From an uncultured Clostridia bacterium (GTDB lineage: Bacteria > Bacillota > Clostridia > Saccharofermentanales > Saccharofermentanaceae), in assembly GCA_947165785.1 (NCBI GenBank), contig CAMVBS010000001.1:54650-118649 (forward strand): a stretch of 64,000 nt of DNA, in the 5' to 3' direction. The position numbers were made by a program, and so were the translations under genes. Below the pieces are notes generated by a model. It had not been told where the DNA came from. It did no database searches and saw only the letters and a program-made list of their open reading frames with translations. This document shows, piece after piece, positions 51,638-60,869 of the stretch (its first letter is position 1; the number at the start of each line of letters is the position of its first letter).

Positions 51638-52240
51638 ATGAAAAAATTTCTTTTGTTGCCTGTATTTATACTTGGATTCAGTATTTTATTTGTCGGATGT
51701 AAAAAGGAGGAGGCAGACCCTGTTGTTAGGACTTCCGGTGAAACATCCGTGACTTCACAAGTTCCTGTCGTCGAGCAAGATCTCGGTGATTACCCGGATA
51801 AGCTTGAAATGGTTGATGGCGATACTGAGACCGTAACGATCTTCAAATGTGGAACTGTTTATTATGGCTGTGTAGACGGCACTCAGTCCTGGGAGGAGTA
51901 TGCGAGTGCGCCTTTGGATCTGGATGACGGATCGTTTGCTCATGCTAAGGTCGATTATAAACTGCTCTATGGAGGGATCGTAGGTTATGTCGGAACAAAG
52001 CAGATAACTTCTGTTTCGGATACGACGGAACTTTCAACAGAAGATGTTCTGGCCGGTAATTCGATCATGGATTATGACGAGTCACAAGGTCATTTCGGCG
52101 GGCCTCGTCTTATCGAAAAAGACGGTAAGAACTATATTATCTGCAGAGATAATCTTCTCCAATACAGATTATATGATGAATCCGGACAGCTTCTATGTAC
52201 TTGCGCTGAGTACACTGAGGCTGCGGGGTTTGCCGGCTGA
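51638..52240 (+). CDS. lipoprotein of unknown function
   Basis: A 200-residue protein with a signal peptide and FVGC lipobox (Cys21), a short Ser/Thr/Val linker and a ~140-residue mainly beta domain. I see no known motif. GAGAGGG lies upstream of the ATG. It sits alone between thrS and the second membrane phosphoesterase. Confidence 0.75.
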   Translation: MKKFLLLPVFILGFSILFVGCKKEEADPVVRTSGETSVTSQVPVVEQDLGDYPDKLEMVDGDTETVTIFKCGTVYYGCVDGTQSWEEYASAPLDLDDGSFAHAKVDYKLLYGGIVGYVGTKQITSVSDTTELSTEDVLAGNSIMDYDESQGHFGGPRLIEKDGKNYIICRDNLLQYRLYDESGQLLCTCAEYTEAAGFAG

Positions 52241-52272
52241 TAAATGTTCATCTGATATCTGCGACTTCATAA

Positions 52273-52281
52273 TGATATAAT
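52273..52281 (+). promoter_or_regulatory. extended -10 promoter of the second membrane phosphoesterase
   Basis: TGATATAAT, about 55 bp before the ATG at 52336. Confidence 0.5.
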
Positions 52282-52335
52282 CAAATAGTTGACGGGAATT
52301 TATGCTTTTTCTTTTTGGGGTCGAGGTAGAAGCAG

Positions 52336-53439
52336 ATGACATTGGCACGCTATCTTTTATGGTTTATTTGTGTACTTGCTTGGTTCTCGCTTTTGTGCGC
52401 TCTTAAATATCCTTTTCGAAAAAAAAGAATGATACCCATAAGGATCATCATTATCGTAGTAAAAGCACTGCTTACGGTGTTTACGGCATATGAGGTCATG
52501 GTAGATGAATCACCGGTCGTATATCGGCTCAGTTTTGTTCTGGCTTCACTTTATGTGGCACTTTTCGGTGATACTTTGGGAGATATTATCGCGCTTCCAA
52601 TAATGCTTTTGAAGAAAAAGGGAAACAATTTGATATTTCAGGTCGTGGCAAGTGCAGTTTGTGTCATAACCTATCTTATAGCCGGCACGGTCAATATGCA
52701 GACGGTATCTGCTAACCGTTTTGATGTAAAGTCCGATAAGATCACAGAAGATTATAAAGTGGTATTTGTATCGGATCTTCATGTCGGATCTTCCCAAAGT
52801 CTTAAGACTACACAAAAAACGATCGATAAGATCGCTTCTGAGAAGCCTGATCTGGTGCTTCTTGGCGGAGATATCACTGATGAGATGACCACAAAGGAAG
52901 AAATGGAAGAGGTCTATCGTTTGATCGGAAAATTGGAGGCGCCTGTCTATTTCATTTACGGAAATCATGACAGACAGCCGGATCATTTCGGAACAGTTGA
53001 AGAGAAATACTCTGAAGATGAGCTTATCAATGCCATATCATCCAATGGTATAACTATCCTTAAGGATGAATGGATTAATTTTTCTGACGAACTTGTCATC
53101 TTCGGGCGTGAAGATTATTCTTCTGAGGATCGTAAGGCTCTTTCTGATATAGATCCTCGTCCTGAAGGATGTTTTGTCCTGCAGATCGACCATTCGCCGT
53201 ATGAGAAGGATGATATAACAAACAGTGGTTCAGACCTTCAGCTTTCCGGTCACTCGCATGCAGGACAGATCTTTCCTCTTAAAGCACTTTATACTGTCGC
53301 GGGCTATGATGCTTATGGCTTTTTCCATTACGGTGACACTGAACTTTATGTATCTTCGGGTGCTTCAGGGTGGAGTTTTCCGTTCAGGACCGAGAATAAA
53401 TGCTATTATGAAGTGATCACGCTTGAACCCGAATCGTAA
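52336..53439 (+). CDS. membrane-anchored calcineurin-like metallophosphoesterase
   Basis: A 367-residue protein with about four N-terminal membrane segments (~1-130) and a YkuE-like phosphoesterase domain: FVSDLHVGSS, LGGDITDE, YGNHDRQPD, QIDHSPYE and SGHSHAGQIFP. It resembles the protein at 15426-16541 in architecture and length, though the sequences have diverged. Substrate unknown. GAGGTAG lies upstream of the ATG. The EFR1 protein starts 13 bp after its stop, so the two may be cotranscribed. Confidence 0.88.
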   Translation: MTLARYLLWFICVLAWFSLLCALKYPFRKKRMIPIRIIIIVVKALLTVFTAYEVMVDESPVVYRLSFVLASLYVALFGDTLGDIIALPIMLLKKKGNNLIFQVVASAVCVITYLIAGTVNMQTVSANRFDVKSDKITEDYKVVFVSDLHVGSSQSLKTTQKTIDKIASEKPDLVLLGGDITDEMTTKEEMEEVYRLIGKLEAPVYFIYGNHDRQPDHFGTVEEKYSEDELINAISSNGITILKDEWINFSDELVIFGREDYSSEDRKALSDIDPRPEGCFVLQIDHSPYEKDDITNSGSDLQLSGHSHAGQIFPLKALYTVAGYDAYGFFHYGDTELYVSSGASGWSFPFRTENKCYYEVITLEPES

Positions 53440-53452
53440 GGAAGGAATCGTT

Positions 53453-54217
53453 ATGATCTTATATTTCAGTGCAACCGGTAATACAGAAGCTACAGCCAAA
53501 AAACTTGCGGCACTATTAGATGATGAATGTCTTAATCTCCTGGACAGGATCCAAAAGAATGACTTCAGAGAGATCGCATCTGAAAAGCCTTTCGTTATAT
53601 GTGCTCCGATCTATGTGTGTGAGATGCCGAGGTTTCTTGCTGCATTCTTAAGACAACTTCCTTTGACCGGCAACAGGGATGTTTATTTCGTTTTTACAAG
53701 TGGCGGTTATACAGGAATTGGAGGAGTCCTTGCCAAGTCGATCATTACAAAAAAGGGCATGAACTTCAAAGGCTATACAGAACTTAAGATGCCGAGAAAT
53801 TATATCGCCAATAATACATATCCGGAGCTTACCGAAGAAGAGATAAGAAGAAGGATCGAGGTCTGTTCAGAAACTATCCCTCATATAGCTGAGACGATCA
53901 GGACCGGCGGTATCCTTACTTACAGATATGTTTGGATGTTTGAGCGTATCATTACCGTTCCGTTTAATCCCGTCTGGTGTCGGATACGTCAGAGTGTTAA
54001 ACCGTTCCGCGTTAATGATAAATGCATCTCGTGCGGAAAATGTGCGAAGCTCTGTCCTTTAAATCTCATCAGCATGAATGATGGAAAGCCTGTCTGGAAT
54101 GGCAAAAGTTGCTCTCACTGTATGTCCTGCATCCAGAATTGTCCTGTTGAGGCTATCGACTATGGAAATATCACTCAGGAGAAGAAACGCTATCTTTACA
54201 AGAAGTACGGTAAGTGA
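53453..54217 (+). CDS. EFR1-type flavodoxin-ferredoxin protein
   Basis: A 254-residue electron carrier. The N-terminal flavodoxin-like domain begins ILYFSATGNTE (phosphate loop for FMN); the C-terminus carries two 4Fe-4S motifs, KCISCGKCAKLCPLNLI and CSHCMSCIQNCPVEAI. The EFR1 family is common in anaerobic Bacillota, with unknown partners. ATG 53453 has AAGGAAGG upstream. It ends exactly where the convergent MATE gene ends. Confidence 0.92.
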   Translation: MILYFSATGNTEATAKKLAALLDDECLNLLDRIQKNDFREIASEKPFVICAPIYVCEMPRFLAAFLRQLPLTGNRDVYFVFTSGGYTGIGGVLAKSIITKKGMNFKGYTELKMPRNYIANNTYPELTEEEIRRRIEVCSETIPHIAETIRTGGILTYRYVWMFERIITVPFNPVWCRIRQSVKPFRVNDKCISCGKCAKLCPLNLISMNDGKPVWNGKSCSHCMSCIQNCPVEAIDYGNITQEKKRYLYKKYGK

Positions 54218-55573
54218 TCAGTCCTTCTTGTCTTTAAGCTTTCTGTAGACCGTAAAATACATAGTTATGAAGCTTGCGCTTCCTCCGATGATGTTAGAGA
54301 TAGGTTCAGCCCAGAATATACCGCTTATGCTGTCTTTAAGCAGCAACGGAAGGATAAGCGTGAGCGGAACAACGATGATGATCTTACGAAGTATTGAGAA
54401 TGTGATGGCATATTTGGTCTTCGCGAGTGACATAAATGTTGTCTGGCCCGAGAACTGAAGTGACATGAATACATATCCCATAAAGTAGATCTTGAGGTAC
54501 TTTGTTCCAAGTGTAACTATTGAAGCATCATTAGTGAAAAGACTGATGAAAAATCCCGGGAATATGAATACGAAAGCCCAGGCAAACGCCGTATAGATAA
54601 GTCCCATGGCGGTGTTGACTCGGATGCCTTTACGAACTCTGTCGTATTTTGCCGCACCGTAGTTAAATCCCAGTACAGGCTGTGAACCTGAAGTAAGACC
54701 GCTGACTATAAGTCCCAAGATGGCACGGACAGAATTTATTACAGTCATTATGGTTACGTAATCATCACCGCCGTAGTACTTAAGTGACTTATTGCAGACT
54801 ATCTGTATGACGCAGTTGGTCGCTTCCATTATGAAATTAGTTATACCGACGGATACGATCTTAAATGCAGTCTTAAACGAGAACCTGAAACCTTTGATCT
54901 TGAGACTTATATCGCTCCTGTTTCCGAAGAAAAACGACATTACCCAGATAAATGAAACAATCTGGGAAAGAACTGTAGCGATAGCTGCACCTCGTATCCC
55001 GAGCCCCATCTTAAAGATAAGTATCGGATCAAGGATAACGTTGACGGCAGCTCCCGAAAGCGTCGTGATCATCGCAGTTCCAGGGCGTCCCTGAGCAGAG
55101 ATATAGAAATTCATTCCGCTCCCGATCATAAGAAACGGAGTTCCTATAAGATAAAACAGAAGATATCTTCTTGCATAAAGATATGTAACATCGCTCGCAC
55201 CTAATGAATAAAGCAAAGGCTTCATCGTCAGGTAGCCTATAGCAGTCAGTATAAAAGATGAGAACAGGAGAAGGATCAAAGAGTGAGTCATGACATCTTT
55301 GGCCTGATCATCATGTTTGGCTCCTCTTGCTATCGAAAAAAGCGGAGTACCGCCAAGACCGAATAAGAGTGTGAATGCCATTATCAGCGTGATTATCGGA
55401 AAACAGATCCCGAGTCCCGTAAGTTCACTCTTGCCGGTGTCAGGAATGTGACCTATGAAGATCCTGTCGACTATGGAGTACAGTAACTGAGCGAGCTGTG
55501 CAATAATAAGCGGTACGGCTTGCTTTATGATTATCCATGTAATACTGCCTTTTCCGAAATCGTTCTTTTTCAT
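54218..55573 (-). CDS. MATE-family efflux transporter
   Basis: A 451-residue protein with about 12 membrane spans. PLIIAQLAQLLYSIVDRIFIGH, the GLGGTPLFSIARGA loop, GMNFYISAQGRP, and PVLGFNYGAAKYDRVRKG are typical of the Bacillota MATE group. It would export drugs or metabolites using an ion gradient. The ATG at 55573 has no ribosome site; TGCTATAAT on the same strand ends six bases upstream, so the mRNA is probably leaderless. Its stop abuts the stop of the EFR1 gene without a gap. Confidence 0.92.
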   Translation of the reverse strand: MKKNDFGKGSITWIIIKQAVPLIIAQLAQLLYSIVDRIFIGHIPDTGKSELTGLGICFPIITLIMAFTLLFGLGGTPLFSIARGAKHDDQAKDVMTHSLILLLFSSFILTAIGYLTMKPLLYSLGASDVTYLYARRYLLFYLIGTPFLMIGSGMNFYISAQGRPGTAMITTLSGAAVNVILDPILIFKMGLGIRGAAIATVLSQIVSFIWVMSFFFGNRSDISLKIKGFRFSFKTAFKIVSVGITNFIMEATNCVIQIVCNKSLKYYGGDDYVTIMTVINSVRAILGLIVSGLTSGSQPVLGFNYGAAKYDRVRKGIRVNTAMGLIYTAFAWAFVFIFPGFFISLFTNDASIVTLGTKYLKIYFMGYVFMSLQFSGQTTFMSLAKTKYAITFSILRKIIIVVPLTLILPLLLKDSISGIFWAEPISNIIGGSASFITMYFTVYRKLKDKKD

Positions 55574-55579
55574 ACGATG

Positions 55580-55588
55580 ATTATAGCA
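55580..55588 (-). promoter_or_regulatory. extended -10 promoter of the MATE gene, leaderless configuration
   Basis: TGCTATAAT on the minus strand, six bases before the ATG. The expected first transcribed base is the A of the start codon. Confidence 0.65.
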
Positions 55589-55651
55589 CTTGGGTCTTAG
55601 GCCGAACGTATGATAAAATGTTTAATATTTTTATATAAGGGCGGGGATAAT

Positions 55652-56935
55652 ATGTTAAAAGAAAGAACGGTAGCAAATGTGCTCAGACCGATATTCGCGG
55701 TCTTGATGGTCTTTATATTCATGTATTCGACAACATGCTTTATCTTGAGAGGCACTATCGTTAGTAAGGTTTTCTGGAGAGATGTAGTCTTAGGAGATAA
55801 CGTTATGGATGAACTCCATGATGCGATCCAGGTTGAACTTAAGAAGAATGGTACTGATTATAAAGGACTTGAAGATGCCGCAGATGAACTTGCAGTGTAC
55901 ATGCTCGATGAATGCCTTAACTCCATTTTCGAGGAAGATTATCAAGTTGATTATGACGGATTTGAGGAGATCTATGAAGAGTACTTTATACCTTATCTTG
56001 AGAAAGAGGGTGCCGATCGTAATCAGATCAAGGAACTTAAGGGAGATCTTTATGACCAGGTCGGTGATGAGGTTGCCGCATTAAGGGATGAATTCGGAAA
56101 TGATATCAATCATCTTGTTATAAGGACACAGCGCGAACTCGTATACTACGGTTCTGTAGGACTTGCAGTAGTAGTCATTTTTGAAGTTGTTCTTTTCCTT
56201 ATTCACAGGAACAAGTTTAAGCCGATCAGGGCACTCGGTATATCGATGACCATCTCAGAGGGCCTGTGCTTTCTTGGTTATCTGATATTAGGTTTGTTAT
56301 TTGTTGCGATAATGCAGGCAAATATAGAAGGAGATGCTGAAAATCTTCTCAAAGCGATCGTGGGTAATTTCTCAAAGGGTGTATTTATCATATGTGCCTG
56401 CACATTTGCTCTTTTGCTCGTTGGTATTACTTTGATCATTGTAGGATCTGTTCTTACAGGTAAGAAGAACCGTAAATATGCTGATGAACATCCTGAACTG
56501 ACTAAGAACATGTTCATAGTCAATAATGCAAGTCAGCCATATTCACAGACGGTTACTCAGTATAATCCTAACGGTTATCAGACAATGCAGCAGCAATATC
56601 AGCAGGGCTATCAGCCGATGCAGCCGCAATATCAGCAGGGATATCAGCCTCTGCAGCAGCAGTATCAGCAGGGATATCAACCTATGCAACAGCAGTATCA
56701 GCCTGTTCAGCCTCAATATCAGCAGCAACAGCAGGTTTCGCTTGGACAACAGCCGATAGATCCACAGTCAGCGACAAAGCCTCAGTATACAACTGAAGGA
56801 CTTCCGATCTATCAGTCCAATAATATGCCATATAACCAGGGATACTCTAATCAGGTGTTCCCTGAAACAGAACCAAGACCTTCTTCGTCTAATAGTAGTT
56901 CCGATCATTACGATTGGGATGAAGAACTAGAGTGA
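55652..56935 (+). CDS. four-span membrane protein with a Gln/Tyr-rich repeat tail
   Basis: A 427-residue protein of unknown function. One span lies at ~12-32, an acidic extracytoplasmic region follows (~45-160), then three spans (~165-187, 199-220, 240-265). The remaining C-terminus is low in complexity: QQYQQGYQPMQP-type units repeat four to five times at ~308-360, followed by a Ser-rich acidic end. The tail is prion-like in composition. ATG 55652 has GCGGGG upstream. The CHAP gene follows 8 bp later, suggesting one transcript and perhaps a shared envelope role. Confidence 0.78.
   Translation: MLKERTVANVLRPIFAVLMVFIFMYSTTCFILRGTIVSKVFWRDVVLGDNVMDELHDAIQVELKKNGTDYKGLEDAADELAVYMLDECLNSIFEEDYQVDYDGFEEIYEEYFIPYLEKEGADRNQIKELKGDLYDQVGDEVAALRDEFGNDINHLVIRTQRELVYYGSVGLAVVVIFEVVLFLIHRNKFKPIRALGISMTISEGLCFLGYLILGLLFVAIMQANIEGDAENLLKAIVGNFSKGVFIICACTFALLLVGITLIIVGSVLTGKKNRKYADEHPELTKNMFIVNNASQPYSQTVTQYNPNGYQTMQQQYQQGYQPMQPQYQQGYQPLQQQYQQGYQPMQQQYQPVQPQYQQQQQVSLGQQPIDPQSATKPQYTTEGLPIYQSNNMPYNQGYSNQVFPETEPRPSSSNSSSDHYDWDEELE
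56575..56735 (+). repeat. tandem repeat coding for Gln/Tyr-rich units
   Basis: About five imperfect 30-36 bp units containing CAGCAATATCAGCAGGGMTAT, with codon differences between copies. Confidence 0.75.
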
Positions 56936-56943
56936 GGTAATAT

Positions 56944-58923
56944 ATGAAATTGAAAGAAAGAATGATCAGGATAGCCGCGCTTACTGTCGCGGCTGTTTCC
57001 GTTGTCATCTTTACGGTCGGCAGTAAAGATCTGCTGGCAGATGATGAGACACCCTCTGAGGGCGCTACGGTAGTCATTCAGACGGATGATGAAGATGCAT
57101 CAGAAGATGATTCGGAATTGGTTGATGTCAGTAACAGTGTCGCAGACAAGGATTCATCTGATGAAGGATCTGATGTTAATGAACAGGATAAGGATAAGAC
57201 TCCGGACCAGCCTGATAATAAGGAAACCGAGACAACTGTTACTCCCACAGTCGATCCGACGGTTACACCTGAAATAACACAGGAGCCTGAAAAAAATCCG
57301 GAGGAAACTGATACCAAGGATGAGGATAAAGTTCCTGCAGATTCCGATATCAGAAAGTTTGTTGAGAGACTTTATTCCACATGCCTTGACCGTGGTTCAG
57401 ATGTTGACGGTATCGATTACTGGAGCAAAGTCCTTTATGATCACGAGAGGACCGGTGCAAGTGTAGCGGTAGATTTCGTATTCAGTGAGGAATATCTGTC
57501 CAAGAACGCATCTGATGAAGAATTCCTTAAGATGCTCTACTATGCATTCTTTGACAGAGAACCTGATAAGGAAGGTATGGATTACTGGCTCTTCCAGATG
57601 AAGAACAGCGGCTGTACCAGAAGAAAGATATTCGAGTGTTTTGTTAACTCTCAGGAGTTCTATGATATCTGTGATAATTTCGGGATAGTCCGCGGTTATT
57701 ATGAATCAGATGATCCCGAAGATCTTAAGCCTGAGAATGCTCTTTTTACCAAGGAAGAATTCGATATCTTCAACTTTGTTGAGAGATTATACGGAACCTG
57801 CCTTAACAGAGGATCTGATCTTGACGGTATAAGGTATTGGACAAGGCAGCTCTCATCCAAGGCTAGGAGCGGAGCTCAGGTATCCTACGAATTCGTATTC
57901 AGTGAAGAGTATCTCGGAAAGAATACATCGGATGAAGAGTTCTTGAAGATGCTCTATTATGCTTTCTTTGACAGAGAGCCTGACGATGACGGCTTTAAAT
58001 ACTGGCTCGATACGCTTCAGAATACTTTGTATACTCGAAAATACATTTTCCAGTGTTTTGTAAACTCTGATGAGAATAAGGAGATCTGCGATAAGTATGG
58101 TATCGACAGAGGCGCTTACTTTTCCGATGACCCTTGTGATCAGTATCCTGAGATCGCCAAGTTCGTTGAAAGACTATATAATAATGTCCTTGGAAGGACT
58201 TCCGAAAAAGACGGCATTGACTACTGGACTTTGAATCTCGGTACATTTGAGATGACACCAAAGGAAGTAGCCAACAGATTCTTTGATTCTCAGGAGTTTA
58301 AGGATAAGAATACAACGGATGAAGAATATGTTGATGTCCTTTACAAGACCTGTATGGGCCGTGATCCTGAAGCTGACGGCAAGACTTTCTGGCTTGACGG
58401 TTTAAAAGATAAGACCTATACACGTACCGATGTCCTGAACTTCTTTATAAGCTGTGAAGAGTTTGACACTATCATGAAAGCAACCGGCATAGTTGAAAAG
58501 CCTATCGTTACGGTTGCCCGTCAAGAGGTAGGACAGGAGGGAGGAAAACCTTATCTTGAATGGTACGGTTATAAGTACAGGATCGAATGGTGTGCCGTCT
58601 TTGTAAGTTGGTGTGCAAATCAGTGCGGATATATAGACAGCGGTGTCGTACCTAAGTACAAGTGGTGTTTGGATGCCAAGGACTGGTTCATAAAGAAAGG
58701 CCGCTGGGTAAGCGATAATATGTACCGTCCGAAGAGCGGAGATATCATCTTCTTTGATTGGAACGGAAACGGTGTCATCGATCATACGGGTATCGTTGTC
58801 GGAACTGATGCAACAGGAAGGATCCACACTATCGAAGGTAACAAAAAGGATGCAGTAAGAAACGACAGAGTTATCTATGTAGGTGATCCTGATATTTGCG
58901 GTTACGGTATTCCTGCATATTGA
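56944..58923 (+). CDS. exported CHAP-domain protein with three DUF4214 units
   Basis: A 659-residue secreted protein: signal peptide (~1-32), a Thr/Asp/Glu-rich spacer to ~134, three DUF4214 units (~135-265, 275-395, 403-515; each with FVERLYxxxLxRxxxxDGxxYW) and a C-terminal CHAP amidase (~520-659). CHAP residues seen are EWCAVFVSWCANQCG (Cys) and DHTGIVVG (His), with TIEGN. It probably cleaves peptidoglycan peptides, with DUF4214 acting as a surface-binding module. Units 1 and 2 share a nearly identical segment (FSEEYLxKNxSDEEFLKMLY), so duplication was recent. TGAGGT lies upstream. Confidence 0.88.
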   Translation: MKLKERMIRIAALTVAAVSVVIFTVGSKDLLADDETPSEGATVVIQTDDEDASEDDSELVDVSNSVADKDSSDEGSDVNEQDKDKTPDQPDNKETETTVTPTVDPTVTPEITQEPEKNPEETDTKDEDKVPADSDIRKFVERLYSTCLDRGSDVDGIDYWSKVLYDHERTGASVAVDFVFSEEYLSKNASDEEFLKMLYYAFFDREPDKEGMDYWLFQMKNSGCTRRKIFECFVNSQEFYDICDNFGIVRGYYESDDPEDLKPENALFTKEEFDIFNFVERLYGTCLNRGSDLDGIRYWTRQLSSKARSGAQVSYEFVFSEEYLGKNTSDEEFLKMLYYAFFDREPDDDGFKYWLDTLQNTLYTRKYIFQCFVNSDENKEICDKYGIDRGAYFSDDPCDQYPEIAKFVERLYNNVLGRTSEKDGIDYWTLNLGTFEMTPKEVANRFFDSQEFKDKNTTDEEYVDVLYKTCMGRDPEADGKTFWLDGLKDKTYTRTDVLNFFISCEEFDTIMKATGIVEKPIVTVARQEVGQEGGKPYLEWYGYKYRIEWCAVFVSWCANQCGYIDSGVVPKYKWCLDAKDWFIKKGRWVSDNMYRPKSGDIIFFDWNGNGVIDHTGIVVGTDATGRIHTIEGNKKDAVRNDRVIYVGDPDICGYGIPAY

Positions 58924-58946
58924 TTTTTGCAATCATGTGATATAAA
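58920..58946 (+). promoter_or_regulatory. probable promoter of tRNA-Pro
   Basis: TGATATAAA (58938-58946) forms an extended -10; a weak TTGATT lies at 58920. Start of transcription near 58953. Confidence 0.45.
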
Positions 58947-58958
58947 ATATCACGGCAT

Positions 58959-59034
58959 CGGGGTGTGGCTCAGGTGGTAGAGTGCTTGCTTCGGGAGCAA
59001 GAGGCCGCGAGTTCGAGTCTCGCCACTCCGACCA
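58959..59034 (+). tRNA. tRNA-Pro(CGG)
   Basis: A 76-nt tRNA. Acceptor CGGGGTG pairs with CACTCCG, anticodon loop TTCGGGA gives CGG, the T-arm is GCGAGTTCGAGTCTCGC, and CCA is encoded. Confidence 0.95.
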
Positions 59035-59046
59035 TGATATTTCAAG

Positions 59047-59073
59047 AAAGTTGTCCTATGGGCAACTTTTTTT
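59047..59073 (+). terminator. terminator after tRNA-Pro
   Basis: AAAGTTGTCC / GGGCAACTTT stem with a TAT loop, then a seven-base T tract. Confidence 0.9.
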
Positions 59074-59192
59074 GTGGATGCAATTCACATACAAGCCCCT
59101 GGTATTAGGCGGTCATTTCGTGCATTTCCCATATGGGAGTTCCATAAATTAAGTGTATATTGATAATCGTGAAAAATTCTATGAGGTGTGGT

Positions 59193-60830
59193 ATGGGTAA
59201 GAAAAGACCGTTTTTTGGACACTATAAGAAGATCTTTGTAAATGAATTTAAAGGTTATAACGGTAAGAAATTCGTAGGTGATATCGCTGCCGGTATAACT
59301 GTCGGAGCAGTTGCGCTTCCTCTGGCATTGGCATTCGGTGCCGCAAGCGTTGATGCTGAACACGCTGCTATCGGTATTGCAGGCGGTCTTATCACGGCTA
59401 TCATCGCAGGTATCATAAGCGGACTTCTTGGAGGCGGAAGCTTTCAGATCTCAGGACCTACGGGTGCCATGGCAGTTGTCCTCGGTACCATTGTTTCAGG
59501 TAAATACGGTCTTACCGGAATGTTCCTTGCTACATTTATCTCCGGTGCTATATTGCTCCTTTGCGGTCTTTTGCGATTCGGACGACTTGTTCAGTTCATA
59601 CCGAAGCCTGTTGTTACGGGCTTTACATCTGGTATCGCCCTCGTAATCGCAATCGGTCAGCTCGGAAATGCCTTCGGAGTCACGGTTAAAGGTGAGACGA
59701 CCATAGATAAGGTTGTATGCTTTATCAAGAACATCGGTTCAACTGATGTTAAGGCGTTGGGATTAACGTTGGCAGTTGTAGCTATCATGTTCCTTTATCC
59801 TAAGAAACTCAGTAAATACGTTCCTGCATCTCTTGTTTCCATCATCGTGATCACGGTTGCAGCAACGCTTCTTAAGCTTGAAGTTCATACCATCGGATCT
59901 ATCCCGAGATCTATCATCAACTCTGAGGTCCTTGATATCCGTAATGTTGATCTTGACATGACAAAGAGCGTAATCGGTTATGCTATCACGATCTCACTTC
60001 TCGGTATGATCGAGAGCCTTCTTTGCGGTACTTGTGCCGCTGCCATGAAAAAAGAGAAGTTCGACTCCAACGTCGAGCTTATCGCTCAGGGACTTGCCAA
60101 CATGACAGTTCCGTTCTTCGGCGGTGTTCCTTCAACGGCAGCTATTGCCCGTACATCCGTTGCTATCAAGAGCGGCGGTAATACAAGACTTACATCCGTG
60201 TTCCAGTCCGTGTTCCTCGTTCTTTGTATGTTTATACTTGCACCTGTCATCGGAATGGTTCCGTATCCGGCTCTTGCAGGCGTACTTATCGTTACGGCTA
60301 TCAAGATGAACGACTTCAAGACAATCGGTTTCTACTTTAAGAACAAGCTTCTTGAGCCGCTCCTTCTTTGCTTTGTAACGATGATCGCAACTGTGCTTCT
60401 CGATCTTACATACGCGATCCTCATCGGTGTTGCTCTTTCCATGATCATCATGATAAAGAACCTCGCATCCATCAATGTTACAGTCGAGGAAGAGACATTG
60501 ATCGAGAAGAAAGACTGTGCAGTAGTTTACAGCGTAGGTGCTTACTTCTTTGCCAACGGTCGTGAGCTTTTGAAGGCTATCGAGAAGACACCTAGAAACT
60601 ATGACTGCTATATCTTTTCCTTCAGAGGCGTAGTCTTTGTGGACCTTTCAGCTGAGCAGGATATCCTCGAGGCAGTTGAATACCTTAAGAGTAAGAATGC
60701 GGAGTTCTGTTTTGTAGGTATAAATGACACAGTCATGCGCTCTCTCGAGAAGGTCGGTTTTCCTGAGAAAGTCGGCAAGGAGCATATCTATGCAAACCTC
60801 GAAGAATATGTAAAAGCAGGTAATTCCTGA
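59193..60830 (+). CDS. SulP-family anion transporter with STAS domain
   Basis: A 545-residue transporter of about 12-14 spans plus a cytoplasmic STAS domain. GDIAAGITVGAVALPLALAFG, SISGPTGA-type loop (FQISGPTGAMAVVLG), VTGFTSGIALVI and PFFGGVPSTAAIARTS are family marks; the STAS part starts around residue 440 and includes IFSFRGVVFVDLSAEQ. Substrate may be sulfate, bicarbonate or another anion. GAGGTG lies five bases before ATG 59193; an upstream in-frame start lacks it. The stop codon forms part of the folA promoter. Confidence 0.92.
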   Translation: MGKKRPFFGHYKKIFVNEFKGYNGKKFVGDIAAGITVGAVALPLALAFGAASVDAEHAAIGIAGGLITAIIAGIISGLLGGGSFQISGPTGAMAVVLGTIVSGKYGLTGMFLATFISGAILLLCGLLRFGRLVQFIPKPVVTGFTSGIALVIAIGQLGNAFGVTVKGETTIDKVVCFIKNIGSTDVKALGLTLAVVAIMFLYPKKLSKYVPASLVSIIVITVAATLLKLEVHTIGSIPRSIINSEVLDIRNVDLDMTKSVIGYAITISLLGMIESLLCGTCAAAMKKEKFDSNVELIAQGLANMTVPFFGGVPSTAAIARTSVAIKSGGNTRLTSVFQSVFLVLCMFILAPVIGMVPYPALAGVLIVTAIKMNDFKTIGFYFKNKLLEPLLLCFVTMIATVLLDLTYAILIGVALSMIIMIKNLASINVTVEEETLIEKKDCAVVYSVGAYFFANGRELLKAIEKTPRNYDCYIFSFRGVVFVDLSAEQDILEAVEYLKSKNAEFCFVGINDTVMRSLEKVGFPEKVGKEHIYANLEEYVKAGNS

Positions 60831-60836
60831 TATAAT
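60828..60836 (+). promoter_or_regulatory. extended -10 promoter of folA, overlapping the SulP stop codon
   Basis: TGATATAAT: the TGA is the stop codon of the SulP gene. Predicted start of transcription near 60843, 27 nt before the folA ATG. Confidence 0.55.
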
Positions 60837-60869
60837 CGTTACATATCTTTTTCGAAAAGGAGAATCATA

